Positions 42,672 to 51,608 of a DNA stretch of 64,000 bases are shown piece by piece. Under the pieces are notes generated by a model. That model searched no databases. It saw only the letters and a program-made list of their open reading frames with translations, and had not been told where the DNA came from. Made by a program: the position numbers and the translations under genes. The DNA lies in assembly GCA_963774625.1 (NCBI GenBank), contig CAVZFQ010000013.1:558001-622000 (forward strand), given 5' to 3'. The stretch's first letter is position 1. Every line of letters starts with the position of its first letter. This DNA comes from VAXT01 sp963774625 (GTDB taxonomy: Bacteria; Actinomycetota; Thermoleophilia; Gaiellales; Gaiellaceae).

Positions 42672-43141
42672 GCCGCGGGATGAAGCCGGAGCGCATCGGC
42701 GACGACGTCAAGAAGGAGCTCGGTCGCTTCGGGCCCGTGGCGGGAATGGCCGAGCTGGTCGGGGTCTGGCCCTCTCTGGTCGGCGACCAGATCGCCAAAA
42801 ATGCCTGGCCAGCCCGCTTCGCCCGCGACGGAACCCTGCACGTCGCGACGTCCTCGTCGGCGTGGGCGTTCGAGCTCTCGCAGCTCGCGCCGCAGCTGCT
42901 CGGGCGCCTCCAGGAGGCTCTCGGCGGCGTTGCTCCGGAGGCGATCCGCTTTGCGCCGGGGAAGCTGCCGGACGAGCCCAGCGCCGCGGTCGAGGAACGC
43001 GAGCGGAGGGTCGTGGAGCCTTCGGCGGAGGACGTCCAGCGCGCTTTCGAGCTGGCCGCGCGCATCGAGGACGAGAGCCTGCGCGAAGTTGTTGCAAAGA
43101 CCGCTGCGCAGGGCCTCGCGAGGGCCCGTGACGACCGCTAG
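42668..43141 (+). CDS. DUF721/DciA-like protein
   Basis: A 157-residue protein of the DUF721 family found beside recF and gyrB in many actinobacteria; related DciA proteins help load the replicative helicase. The conserved WPSLVGDQIAKNAWP and LHVATSSSAWAFELSQLAPQ segments are clear. GTG 42668 overlaps the recF stop as GTGA. A link to helicase loading here is by family analogy. Confidence 0.85.
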   Translation: MSRGMKPERIGDDVKKELGRFGPVAGMAELVGVWPSLVGDQIAKNAWPARFARDGTLHVATSSSAWAFELSQLAPQLLGRLQEALGGVAPEAIRFAPGKLPDEPSAAVEERERRVVEPSAEDVQRAFELAARIEDESLREVVAKTAAQGLARARDDR

Positions 43142-43145
43142 TTCT

Positions 43146-43194
43146 GGTAGAATGCCTTTTGCCCTAATTGCGGGAAAATGCAGGGCTTTTTTTA
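43146..43194 (+). promoter_or_regulatory. gyrB promoter and terminator-like leader
   Basis: TGG-TAGAAT (43145-43153) is an extended -10. In the short leader, GCCCT (43161-43165) can pair with AGGGC (43182-43186), directly followed by seven T's and then the gyrB ATG. The AGGG of the right arm is also the only Shine-Dalgarno candidate, so the hairpin would both resemble an intrinsic terminator and hide the ribosome-binding site. The stem is only 5 bp. Confidence 0.5.
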
Positions 43195-45585
43195 ATGACT
43201 AAAGCATCTTACACCGCTAAGGACATCACCGTTCTCGAGGGTCTCGAGCCCGTGCGCAAGCGACCCAGCATGTACATCGGATCGACGGGCGTTCGCGGGC
43301 TGCACCACCTGGTCTACGAGGTGGTCGACAACTCCGTCGACGAGGCGCTCGCGGGGCGCGCGGATCGCATCGATCTGACGCTGCATCCCGACAATTCGGT
43401 GACGGTGGTCGACAACGGCTCGGGCATCCCGGTCGACAAGATGGCCGATACGGGCGAGTCCGCCCTGACCGTGGTTTTGACGAAGCTGCACGCCGGCGGC
43501 AAGTTCGGCGGCGAGGGCTACAAGGTCTCCGGCGGCCTGCACGGGGTCGGTGTCTCGGTGGTCAACGCCCTCTCCGAGCGCCTGACCGCCGAAGTGCGCC
43601 GCGACGGCAAGCTCTGGCAGCAGGAGTTCTGCCGCGGCGAGCCGACGAGCGAGCTCAAGGTGATCGGGAAGGCCGAGAAGGGCGTGTCCGGGACGACCAT
43701 CTCGTTCCTGCCCGACGAGGAGATCTTCGACGAGGTCGAGTGGGACTGGGACACCCTCGTCCAGCGCCTTCGCGAGACGGCCTTTCTCACCCGCGGCCTG
43801 CACATCGTCATGAACGACGAGCGCGCCGGGGGCGAGCAGGTCGAGTTCCAGTACGAGGGCGGCATCCGCGACTTCGTCGCGTACGTGAACGAGCAGAAGG
43901 ACCCCGTCCACAAGCACATCGTCTACTTCGAGGGTGAGTCCGAAGAGCAGGGCAAGGTCGAGGTCGCGATGCAGTGGAGCACGAAGTACGTCGAGTCGGT
44001 CTACTCGTTCGCGAACAACATCCACACGCACGAAGGAGGCTCGCACCTCTCCGGTTTCCAGGGCGCCCTCACGCGCACGCTCAACAAGTTCGCGCGCTCG
44101 ATGGAGCTCCTCAAGGAGAAGGAGGAGAACCTCGAGGGCGACGACGTGCGCGAAGGGCTCGCAGCAGTCATCTCGGTGAAGCTGCGCGATCCGCAATTCG
44201 AGGGCCAGACGAAGACGAAGCTCGGCAACGCGGGCGTTCGCGGTCTCGTCGAGCAGACGGTCAACGCCAAGCTCTCCGAGTTTCTCGAGGAGAACCCGGC
44301 CGAGGCGAAGCAGATCATCCTGAAGGCGATCTCGGCGGCGCGAGCGCGGCAGGCGGCCCGCAAGGCCCGTGAGCTGACGCGGCGAAAGGGTGCGTTCGGC
44401 GGCGAGATGGCGAAGAAGTTCGCCGACTGCCAGATCCGCGACCCGGCCCTCTCGGAGCTCTTCATCGTCGAGGGCAACTCGGCCGGCGGTGCGGCCAAGG
44501 AAGGCCGCGACAAGTCGAACCAGGCGATTCTCCCGCTGCGCGGCAAGATCATCAACTCCGAGAAGAACCGCATCAACAAGGTGCTCTCGAACACCGAGAT
44601 CCAGACGCTCGTCCAGGTGATCGGGACGTCGATCGGCGAGGAGTTCGACATCGCGAAGCTGCGCTACCACCGCGTCATCGTCATGACGGACGCCGACGTC
44701 GACGGGGCGCACATCCGCACGCTCGTCCTCACGTTCCTCTATCGCCACATGCCCGAGCTCTTCGAGCGCGGCCACGTCTACATCGCCGTGCCGCCGCTCT
44801 ACCTCGTCCGGATGGGCAACCAGCAGAGCTATCTGGAGAAGGACGCCCAGCTCGAGGAGCTGCTCGTCCGCGAGAAGTTTCCCGAGATCGAGATCGAGGC
44901 GCGCGGAGGCGCCCAGGTCAAGCTCAGCGAGGCCAAGTACGGCCGCTTCCAACGCGCGCTGCACGAGTTCGAGGGCTGGGCCGGCCGGCTCCGCTCCGAC
45001 TTCGGCAACCCGGCGGCCGACTTCGTCCTTGCCCACCGGCTCGTCGAGAGCGACGTGTCGACGCCGGCGGAGGCTGCGAAGTGGATCAAGGCCGCCAGCG
45101 AGAACGGCTACGGCCTCGACGCCAAGGCCGACGCGAAGGCGCTCAAGGTGCGAATCGTCGAGCTGGAGACGAGCGCGGCGACGGACATCGTCGTGCCGGC
45201 CGAGCTGTTCGAGTCTCCGATCTACGAGCACGTTCGCCGCTCCTACGAGCGACTGGGCGAGGTCGTCGGAGGGCTTCCGCCGTTCCGGCTGCGGTTCGGC
45301 AAGCAGGACGAGGAGGCCGAGACCTTCGAGAGCCTGCGCGCGCTCGCGTTCACGTTCGCCAAGCACGGCATCCAGATCACCCGCTTCAAGGGCCTGGCGG
45401 AGATGCAGTCCGACGAGCTGTGGACGACGACGATGGATCCCACGCGGCGCATGCTCGTGCGCGTGGACGTCGAGGATGCGGCGACGACCGATCTCTGGTT
45501 CTCGCGGCTCATGGGCGACGAGGTCGAGCCGCGCCGCGAGTTCATCGAGCAAAACGCCCGCGACGTGAGGTTCCTGGATGTCTGA
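43195..45585 (+). CDS. gyrB: DNA gyrase subunit B
   Basis: ATPase subunit of gyrase, 796 residues. The GHKL ATPase has VVDNSVDEALAG, DNGSGIPVDKM and the GGLHGVGVSVVNAL lid; the TOPRIM domain has IVEGNSAGG and MTDADVDGAHIR. Between PPLYLVRMGNQQSYL and RFKGLAEMQSDELW there is an extra region of roughly 150 residues, like the insertion of E. coli GyrB and absent from the ~650-680 residue GyrB of most actinobacteria. ATG 43195. Overlaps gyrA by 8 bases. Confidence 0.97.
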   Translation: MTKASYTAKDITVLEGLEPVRKRPSMYIGSTGVRGLHHLVYEVVDNSVDEALAGRADRIDLTLHPDNSVTVVDNGSGIPVDKMADTGESALTVVLTKLHAGGKFGGEGYKVSGGLHGVGVSVVNALSERLTAEVRRDGKLWQQEFCRGEPTSELKVIGKAEKGVSGTTISFLPDEEIFDEVEWDWDTLVQRLRETAFLTRGLHIVMNDERAGGEQVEFQYEGGIRDFVAYVNEQKDPVHKHIVYFEGESEEQGKVEVAMQWSTKYVESVYSFANNIHTHEGGSHLSGFQGALTRTLNKFARSMELLKEKEENLEGDDVREGLAAVISVKLRDPQFEGQTKTKLGNAGVRGLVEQTVNAKLSEFLEENPAEAKQIILKAISAARARQAARKARELTRRKGAFGGEMAKKFADCQIRDPALSELFIVEGNSAGGAAKEGRDKSNQAILPLRGKIINSEKNRINKVLSNTEIQTLVQVIGTSIGEEFDIAKLRYHRVIVMTDADVDGAHIRTLVLTFLYRHMPELFERGHVYIAVPPLYLVRMGNQQSYLEKDAQLEELLVREKFPEIEIEARGGAQVKLSEAKYGRFQRALHEFEGWAGRLRSDFGNPAADFVLAHRLVESDVSTPAEAAKWIKAASENGYGLDAKADAKALKVRIVELETSAATDIVVPAELFESPIYEHVRRSYERLGEVVGGLPPFRLRFGKQDEEAETFESLRALAFTFAKHGIQITRFKGLAEMQSDELWTTTMDPTRRMLVRVDVEDAATTDLWFSRLMGDEVEPRREFIEQNARDVRFLDV

Positions 45586-48137
45586 CCTGACCGGCGAACC
45601 GCTGGGCATCGGCCGGATCGAGCCGCGCGAGCTCGAGGCCGAGGTTCGGTCGAGCTTCCTCGACTACGCGATGAGCGTGATCGTCTCGCGCGCGCTGCCG
45701 GACGTGCGCGACGGGTTGAAGCCCGTTCACCGGCGGGTGCTCTATGCCATGCACGAAGCCGGCCTGCAGCCGAACCGGCCGACGCGGAAGTCGGCTCGCG
45801 TAGTCGGCGACGTGATGGGCAACTACCACCCGCACGGCGACTCGGCGATCTACGACGCTCTGGCCCGGCTCGCGCAGTCGTTCTCGATGCGCTACCCGCT
45901 CATCCAGGGGCAGGGCTACTTCGGCTCGATCGACGGCGACCCGCCCGGGCGCGATGCGTTACACGGAGTGCCGGCTCTCGCGGATGGCGACCGAGATGCT
46001 GCGTGACATCGACGCCGACACGGTCGATTTCGTCCCCAACTACGACGAGTCGCGCCGCGAGCCGACTGTCCTCCCGTCGCGCTACCCGAACCTGCTCCTG
46101 AACGGGTCGCAGGGCATCGCGGTCGGCATGGCGACGAACATCCCCCCGCACAACCTCGGTGAGGTCGTCGCCGCGGTGAACGCGATGATCGACGACCCCG
46201 ACATCGATGTCGGGCGGCTCTCCCAGATCGTCAAGGGGCCCGACTTCCCGACCGCCGGCACGATCGTCGGCCGCTCCGGCATTCGCGACGCCTACCGCTC
46301 GGGCCGCGGCCGGCTGATCGTCCGCGGCAAGGCGCACATCGAGGTGCTCCGAGGCGGCAAGAACGCGATCATCATCACCGAGCTTCCGTACGGTGTCCGC
46401 AAGGGCGGTGAGGGCGGCGTGATCGAGAAGATCGCCGACCTCGTCAAGGCCGGGACGCTGAGCGAGGTCCCGATGACGGACGAGGCGCTGCAGGACCACT
46501 CCGACAAGGACGGCATGCGCATCTACGTCGAGCTGAAGCGGGACGCCATCCCGCAGGTCGCGCTCAACAAGCTGTTCAAGCACACCCCGTTGCAGACGAC
46601 GTTCGGCTACAACGCAGTCGCGCTCGTCGAGGGCGTGCCGCGGACGCTCTCGCTGCTCGAGATGATCCGCCACTACCTCGACTACCAGCGCGAGATCATC
46701 TCGCGCCGGTCGAAGCACGAGCTGCGCCGCGCCGAGGCTCGCGCGCACGTCCTCGAGGGGTATCTCAAGGCCCTCGACAACCTCGATGCGGTGATCGCGC
46801 TCATCCGCGCTTCGGCCGACGTCGATGCCGCACGCACCGGATTGCAGGAGCAGTTCGAGCTCTCGGAGATCCAGGCGCAGGCAATCCTCGACCTTCGACT
46901 CCAGCGGCTGACTGCGCTCGGTCGCAGCGAGGTCGAGACGGAGTACAACGACCTGCAGGAGCGGATCGCGGAGCTGCGGGCGATCCTCGGCGACCCGGCT
47001 CGCATCGACGGCGTCATTCGCGAGGAGCTCGAGGAGATCAAGGAGATCTACGGCAAAGGTGACGAGCGCCGCACCGAGATCATCGCGGCCGAGGAGGAGT
47101 TCGAGCTCGAGGACCTGATCGCCGAAGAGGACATGGTCATCGCCATCTCCCAGGCCGGCTATGTGAAGCGGCTACCGGTCGGCACGTATCGCGAGCAGCG
47201 CCGCGGCGGCCAGGGCGTGATGGGCATGGGGCTGAAGGACGACGACTTCATCGAGCATCTCTTCGTCGCCTCGACTCACGACTACATCCTCTTCTTCACC
47301 TCGGTGGGGAAGGTCTACCGGCTGAAGGTCCACGAGCTTCCGCTCGGCACGCGGCAGGGCAAGGGGCGCGCGATCGCCAACTTCTTGCCGTTCCGCGAAG
47401 GCGAGACCATCCGCGCCGTGATCGCCACGCGCGAGTTCAAGGAGGCTGAGTACCTCGTCTTCGCGACGAAGAACGGGATGGTCAAGAAGACGAAGTTCGA
47501 GGACTACAACACCCCGCTCAAGGCCGACGGCATCATCGCCATCAACCTGCGCCCGAAGGACGAGCTCGTCGGGGTGATCCACTCGTCGGGCGACGACGAC
47601 ATCCTCATGGTCTCGCGCAAGGGGCAGGCGATCCGCTTCCACGAGTCGGACACCCGCCCGATGGGGAGGGCGACCGGCGGTGTGCGCGGGATGAACCTGC
47701 GCAAGGGCGACGAGGTGATCGAGATCAACCGCGCCGAGAACGATGCCGACCTGCTCGTCATCACCGATCACGGGTACGGGAAGCGGACGAGGATCGACGA
47801 GTACCCGGTCAAGGGCCGCGGAGGCCTCGGCGTGAAGACCGTTCAGCTCACCGAGGCCAAGGGCAAGCTCGCCGGCGCGCGGGTCGTGCGGTCGGGCTAC
47901 CAGGTGATGCTGATCTCGACGGGCGGCACGGTGATCAAGATGGCGGTCGACGACATCAAGCGGCTCGGCCGTTCGACCCAGGGCGTGATCGTGATGCGGC
48001 TGAAGAAGAGCGAGCTCGTCTCGACCCTGGCACCGGTGGTCGAGGCGGACGAGGACGAGGTCGTCGCCGGAGCCGACGTCGCCGAAGTCGAGCCTGCCGC
48101 AGCTGAGCCTGTGGAAAACGAGCCCGTCGAGGAGTAG
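45578..48137 (+). CDS. gyrA: DNA gyrase subunit A, with an apparent frameshift
   Basis: Catalytic subunit of gyrase. The first part reads from ATG 45578 (SSFLDYAMSVIVSRALPDVRDGLKPVHRR..., then HPHGDSAIYDALARLAQSF and GSIDGDPP). The remainder, beginning with active-site MRYTECRLSRM, is in the +1 frame from about 45954 to 48137. Between GAC (DP) and ATG there are 13 bases where 12 are expected; an extra base in CCCGGGCG (45941-45950) explains it. The C-terminal beta-pinwheel and an acidic tail (EADEDEVVAG...) are intact. The quinolone-region Ser and Asp are wild type. A sequencing error is the simplest explanation. Confidence 0.93.
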
Positions 48138-48152
48138 TTTTCGGCGAGAAAC

Positions 48153-48175
48153 AGCCGCAATTTCAAGCGGTTTTC
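48153..48175 (+). terminator. Possible weak terminator after gyrA
   Basis: AGCCGC and GCGGTT can pair around an eight-base loop and are followed by TTTC, 15 bases after the gyrA stop. The stem is short and includes a G-U pair, so this is tentative. Confidence 0.35.
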
Positions 48176-48186
48176 GCTACGTACCC

Positions 48187-48215
48187 TTCACAAGAGAGCG
48201 CCTTAGCGTTATACC
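48187..48215 (+). promoter_or_regulatory. Promoter of the MerR-like gene
   Basis: TTCACA (48187-48192), 17 bases, TATACC (48210-48215), about 40 bases before the ATG at 48256. An AAAGGGAGGG ribosome-binding site (48240-48249) follows at a good distance. Confidence 0.55.
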
Positions 48216-48255
48216 TTGGCCGCATGGGGTCAACGTCTCCAAAGGGAGGGAACGT

Positions 48256-48579
48256 ATGGCCGCCGGGCAGGTGGATCTCCTCGAACCCATTGACCTAGCC
48301 GATCATCTCGACAAAGTCGAGCTCTATCTGGGCCAGGTTTGCCAGATCGCAGGCATCTCGAAGATGCAGCTCGACTACTGGACGAACAAGGCTCAGATCC
48401 CCACGAAAGGTCACAAGCAGCGGATCTACGACATCGACGCGCTCGAAACCGTCATGCTGATCAAGCAGGCGAAGGACAAAGGCCTGAACCTCGGCGCTGC
48501 GATCGAAGCTGCGCGCAGCTTTCGCGAGCGCCAGGGCCACAACGGCTCGGCGAAGCTAGAGGGAGCCGCTCTCTCGTAG
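48256..48579 (+). CDS. Small MerR-type DNA-binding regulator
   Basis: A 107-residue protein with a MerR-like winged helix: YLGQVCQIAGISKMQLDYWTN, then KQRIYDIDALETVMLIKQAKDKGLNL. It stops after the DNA-binding domain and a short helix, with no effector domain, like BldC/HspR-sized regulators. Strong ribosome-binding site upstream. Convergent with galT; the two genes overlap by 24 bases at their 3' ends. Confidence 0.82.
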   Translation: MAAGQVDLLEPIDLADHLDKVELYLGQVCQIAGISKMQLDYWTNKAQIPTKGHKQRIYDIDALETVMLIKQAKDKGLNLGAAIEAARSFRERQGHNGSAKLEGAALS

Positions 48580-49443
48580 CGCTTTCGCGGCTTCTTCCGG
48601 CGGCATCGAATTGACGTAGAGACCCGCTCCGAGCTCGAGACCCGCGAGCACGGTTAGTCGCGGCAGCACCTCGAGGTGCCAGTGCCCGCCAGCGTGGGCC
48701 CAGGCATTGATCGGCACCGGCCCTTCGACGGCGCGCAGCCGGCTGATTCCGTCGCGCAGAAGCCGGAGCGCGGACGCGAACAGGTCCGCGTCTCCCTCCG
48801 GGCGATGCTCCGTCGGAGCGATCAGCAACTCGTACGGCGCGCGTCCGGCCGGGTGGGCCAAGAGCTGCACGCCGTCCGCGGAGTCGATCGCCAGAGCCTC
48901 GTGCTCCGCGAGGAGGCCGCAGAGCGCGCAGCCCTGCGCCTGCAGATTCGCCAGCTCCGCCGCGGGCTCGGGCGGCGTTTCGCGCAACCAGACGAGCTGC
49001 GAGTGACTGTGCGGAAGGCTCGCCCCGGCTTCACGCCCCTCGTTGAGGAGGATCTGGACGTAGGGGAAGCCGTCGGCTCGGGCGACCGCCATCCGCTGTT
49101 CCCAGGCGATGCCGATCGGCGCGATCTCGTCCTCCGCGAGCTCGGCGAGCGAGCGCACGTGTCGCGGCGAGTGGACGACGACCTCTTGCCGGTCGAAGGC
49201 CGGGTAGAGATTCGGGACGACGCGGGCCTGCCAGCCCGGGGTGTCGGGCTGCCGGCCCGGAGGCGCAACTGCGAACACCTCGGGCGGAGTGCGGTCCTCG
49301 CGGCCCTCGCAGAACGGGCACCGCTCCAGCTCTTCAGGAGTTTCCTGCTCGAGCTCCCCTCGCTTGGCGCCCGGCCGCTTTGCCCTCGCCGGCGCGATGA
49401 CGACCGTCCGCCCCGAGATCGGGTCCCGCCGGACCTCCGTCAG
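48556..49443 (-). CDS. galT: Galactose-1-phosphate uridylyltransferase-like protein
   Basis: HIT-superfamily nucleotidyltransferase of about 295 residues. The N-terminal pattern LTEVRRDPISGRTVVIAP, zinc-type pairs CPFC and CALC, VVPNLYPAF and the active-site GASLPHSHSQLVW fit GalT. The homologous region starts at 49443, where the only possible initiation codon is CTG, overlapping the slipin stop as CTGA. The first GTG (49278) would remove 55 residues including the CPFC zinc pair. True substrate could be another sugar phosphate. Confidence 0.8.
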   Translation of the reverse strand: MTEVRRDPISGRTVVIAPARAKRPGAKRGELEQETPEELERCPFCEGREDRTPPEVFAVAPPGRQPDTPGWQARVVPNLYPAFDRQEVVVHSPRHVRSLAELAEDEIAPIGIAWEQRMAVARADGFPYVQILLNEGREAGASLPHSHSQLVWLRETPPEPAAELANLQAQGCALCGLLAEHEALAIDSADGVQLLAHPAGRAPYELLIAPTEHRPEGDADLFASALRLLRDGISRLRAVEGPVPINAWAHAGGHWHLEVLPRLTVLAGLELGAGLYVNSMPPEEAAKALRESGSL

Positions 49444-50216
49444 CTTTTGGTGGTTCCGTAGCCGCTCGAGCCTTCGATCAGCGGGCGGAACAGCTCGATC
49501 GGGAGCGGCAGGATGATCGTCGACGAGCGCTCGGAGGAGATCTCGAGCATCGTCTGCAGGAAGCGCAGCTGGAGCGACATCGGGTTCTGGGCCATGACCT
49601 CGGCCGCGTCCTTCAGCCGCTCCGAAGCCTGGAACTCACCTTCGGCGGCGATGACCTTCGCGCGCCGCTCGCGCTCGGCCTCGGCCTGCCGCGCCATCGC
49701 GCGCTGCATCCCGCCGGGGATCTCCACGTCCTTGACCTCGACGATCGAGACCTTGATGCCCCAGGGCGAGGTCGCCTCGTCGATGATCCGCTGCAGGATC
49801 TCGTTGATCTTGTCGCGCTCGGAGAGCAGCTCGTCGAGCTGGTGCTGGCCGAGCACGCTGCGGAGGGTCGTCTGCGCGATCTGGGACGTGGCGACCATGA
49901 AGTTCTCGATCTGCACGATCGCCTTCTCGGGATCGATGATCCGGAAGTAGGCAACCGCGTTGACGCGGACCGGCACGTTGTCCTTCGTGATCACTTCCTG
50001 CGGCGGGACGTTCAGCGTCACCGTCCGCAGGTCGACTCGAACCATCTTGTCGATGATCGGGATCAGCAGGAACAGGCCCGGGCCCTTGGGCGGGGACCTC
50101 AACCGGCCGAGCCGAAAGATGACGCCTCGCTCGTACTCGCGTGCGACCCGGATCGCCGACGAGAGAACGACCAGTACGACGATCGCGACTGCGGCAAGAG
50201 CGATGAGCGCGGCCAC
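49440..50216 (-). CDS. Slipin/stomatin-like SPFH protein
   Basis: A 258-residue SPFH-domain membrane protein: one N-terminal hydrophobic hairpin (residues 2-22), then YERGVIFRLGRL, NVPPQEVITKDNVPVRVNA and the coiled-coil helix (MARQAEAERERRAKVIAAEGE). Such slipins form membrane oligomers and are typically encoded with NfeD proteases, as here: the nfeD-like gene ends 13 bases upstream. Confidence 0.92.
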   Translation of the reverse strand: MAALIALAAVAIVVLVVLSSAIRVAREYERGVIFRLGRLRSPPKGPGLFLLIPIIDKMVRVDLRTVTLNVPPQEVITKDNVPVRVNAVAYFRIIDPEKAIVQIENFMVATSQIAQTTLRSVLGQHQLDELLSERDKINEILQRIIDEATSPWGIKVSIVEVKDVEIPGGMQRAMARQAEAERERRAKVIAAEGEFQASERLKDAAEVMAQNPMSLQLRFLQTMLEISSERSSTIILPLPIELFRPLIEGSSGYGTTKS

Positions 50217-50229
50217 GAACGCGATCCTA

Positions 50230-51525
50230 CTAGGTGACTGCCGCGACCCTGAGGGTCAGCCCGTCCACGCCTTCGACGCGCACCTGGCTTCCGGCCGGGA
50301 TCGACGCGCCGTCGCTCTGTGCCTCCCAGATCTCCCCGTGCACGAACACCTGGCCCGTCGGGTCGAGCGTCTGGCGCACGACACCAACCTGGCCGACCAT
50401 CTCGTCCTGGCCCGTCACGGGCGCGAGCTTGCGCACCTGCACGATCTTCGTCGCGACGAGCGCCATCAGCAACGCAAGCGTCCCCGCGATCGCGAGCACG
50501 ACGGTCAGTGACACCTCGTAGCTCTCGCCCGCCGGGTCGAAGAGCAGCAGCGAGCCGATGACGAAGCAACAGGCGCCGGCGACGGTTAAGGCCCCGTGGC
50601 TCGGTATGAACGCCTCGGCGGCGAAGAACGCGAAGGCCAGCACCATCAGCAGCAGGCCGGCCGCGCTGATGGGGAGGACCTGCAGCCCGAAGAGGCCGAG
50701 GATCAGCGAGATCGCGCCCACGGTGCCCGGGAAGATGAGGCCGGGATTCCACAGCTCGACGATGATCCCGAGCGTCCCGATGGACAGGAAGAGCACGATC
50801 AGCTCGGGGTCGATGAGCGTGTCGAGGATCTTTTTCCAGAAGGACATCTCGACCTGGTCGATCTCGGCGCCGGAGAGGTGCAGCACGTGACCCTTCGGCG
50901 TTGTCTTGTAGCCCTCGAGCTGCCGGAGCAGGGCCGGCAGGGTGGGTGCGATGGCGTCGATGACGTTCATGCGCAGCGCCTCGCGTGCAGTCAGGTTCGA
51001 GGCTTTCCGGACGGCCTGCTCTGCCCAGTCGCCGTTTCGCCCGTGCTCCTCGGCCAGCCCGCGAAGTGACTTCGCCGCATCGTTGATCACCTTCCGCTTG
51101 AGATCGGAAGGAATGTCCCCGCCGCCTGACGAGATCGGTGTCGACGAACCGAGATTCGTCTGCGGCGCCATCGCCAGGACGTCAGCCGCCTGGCCGATCC
51201 AGACCCCTGCCGAAGCCGCCCGGGCCCCTTCGGGGGCGACATAGACGATCACCGGGATGCGGGAGGCGAGCTCCTTCTTGTAGATGTCACGCATCGCCTC
51301 CGAGAGCCCGCCCGGGGTGTCGAGCACGATCACGACCGCGTCGTAGCCTTCGTCGTTCGCTCGGTCGATCTCGCCGGTCACGTAGTCAGCCGTGACCGGG
51401 TTGACGTCGTTCTCGAACTCGATTGCGAGGACGCGCGGGCGGTCCGGGGCTCCTGAGGCAACGGGAACCAGGGCCGCAGCCACACAGGCGACGACGAGAA
51501 ATGTCCGCAGGAGCGGCCCTTTCAC
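50230..51525 (-). CDS. Membrane-bound NfeD/ClpP-class serine protease
   Basis: A 431-residue protein. A signal peptide is followed by a ClpP-like serine protease domain (IVLDTPGGLSEAM, the likely nucleophile Ser in ARAASAGVWIG), four or so membrane helices, and a C-terminal OB-fold NfeD domain (GQVGVVRQTLDPTGQVFVHGE). It probably cleaves the C-terminus of its slipin partner, as shown for archaeal homologues. GTG at 51525 starts the signal peptide. Confidence 0.92.
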   Translation of the reverse strand: MKGPLLRTFLVVACVAAALVPVASGAPDRPRVLAIEFENDVNPVTADYVTGEIDRANDEGYDAVVIVLDTPGGLSEAMRDIYKKELASRIPVIVYVAPEGARAASAGVWIGQAADVLAMAPQTNLGSSTPISSGGGDIPSDLKRKVINDAAKSLRGLAEEHGRNGDWAEQAVRKASNLTAREALRMNVIDAIAPTLPALLRQLEGYKTTPKGHVLHLSGAEIDQVEMSFWKKILDTLIDPELIVLFLSIGTLGIIVELWNPGLIFPGTVGAISLILGLFGLQVLPISAAGLLLMVLAFAFFAAEAFIPSHGALTVAGACCFVIGSLLLFDPAGESYEVSLTVVLAIAGTLALLMALVATKIVQVRKLAPVTGQDEMVGQVGVVRQTLDPTGQVFVHGEIWEAQSDGASIPAGSQVRVEGVDGLTLRVAAVT

Positions 51526-51608
51526 ACTTGTAAGAATTGTATCTGGGAAGGCCCGGCAGCCTTGAGGGCGAAGGCGGTCTCTGGTTCCGTAGGAAGCCTT
51601 CGCCGCCC
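51526..51608. promoter_or_regulatory. Divergent promoter region, nfeD-like and amidase genes
   Basis: An 83-base gap between divergent genes. On the minus strand TACAAT lies only 10 bases before the nfeD GTG, so if it is a -10 the mRNA would be nearly leaderless. No firm plus-strand promoter seen. Confidence 0.35.

Noticed and set aside
43192..45609. An 805-codon open frame on the minus strand across gyrB
   Set aside because: It mirrors the gyrB codons; the plus strand encodes a complete, motif-bearing GyrB. High GC leaves antisense frames open.
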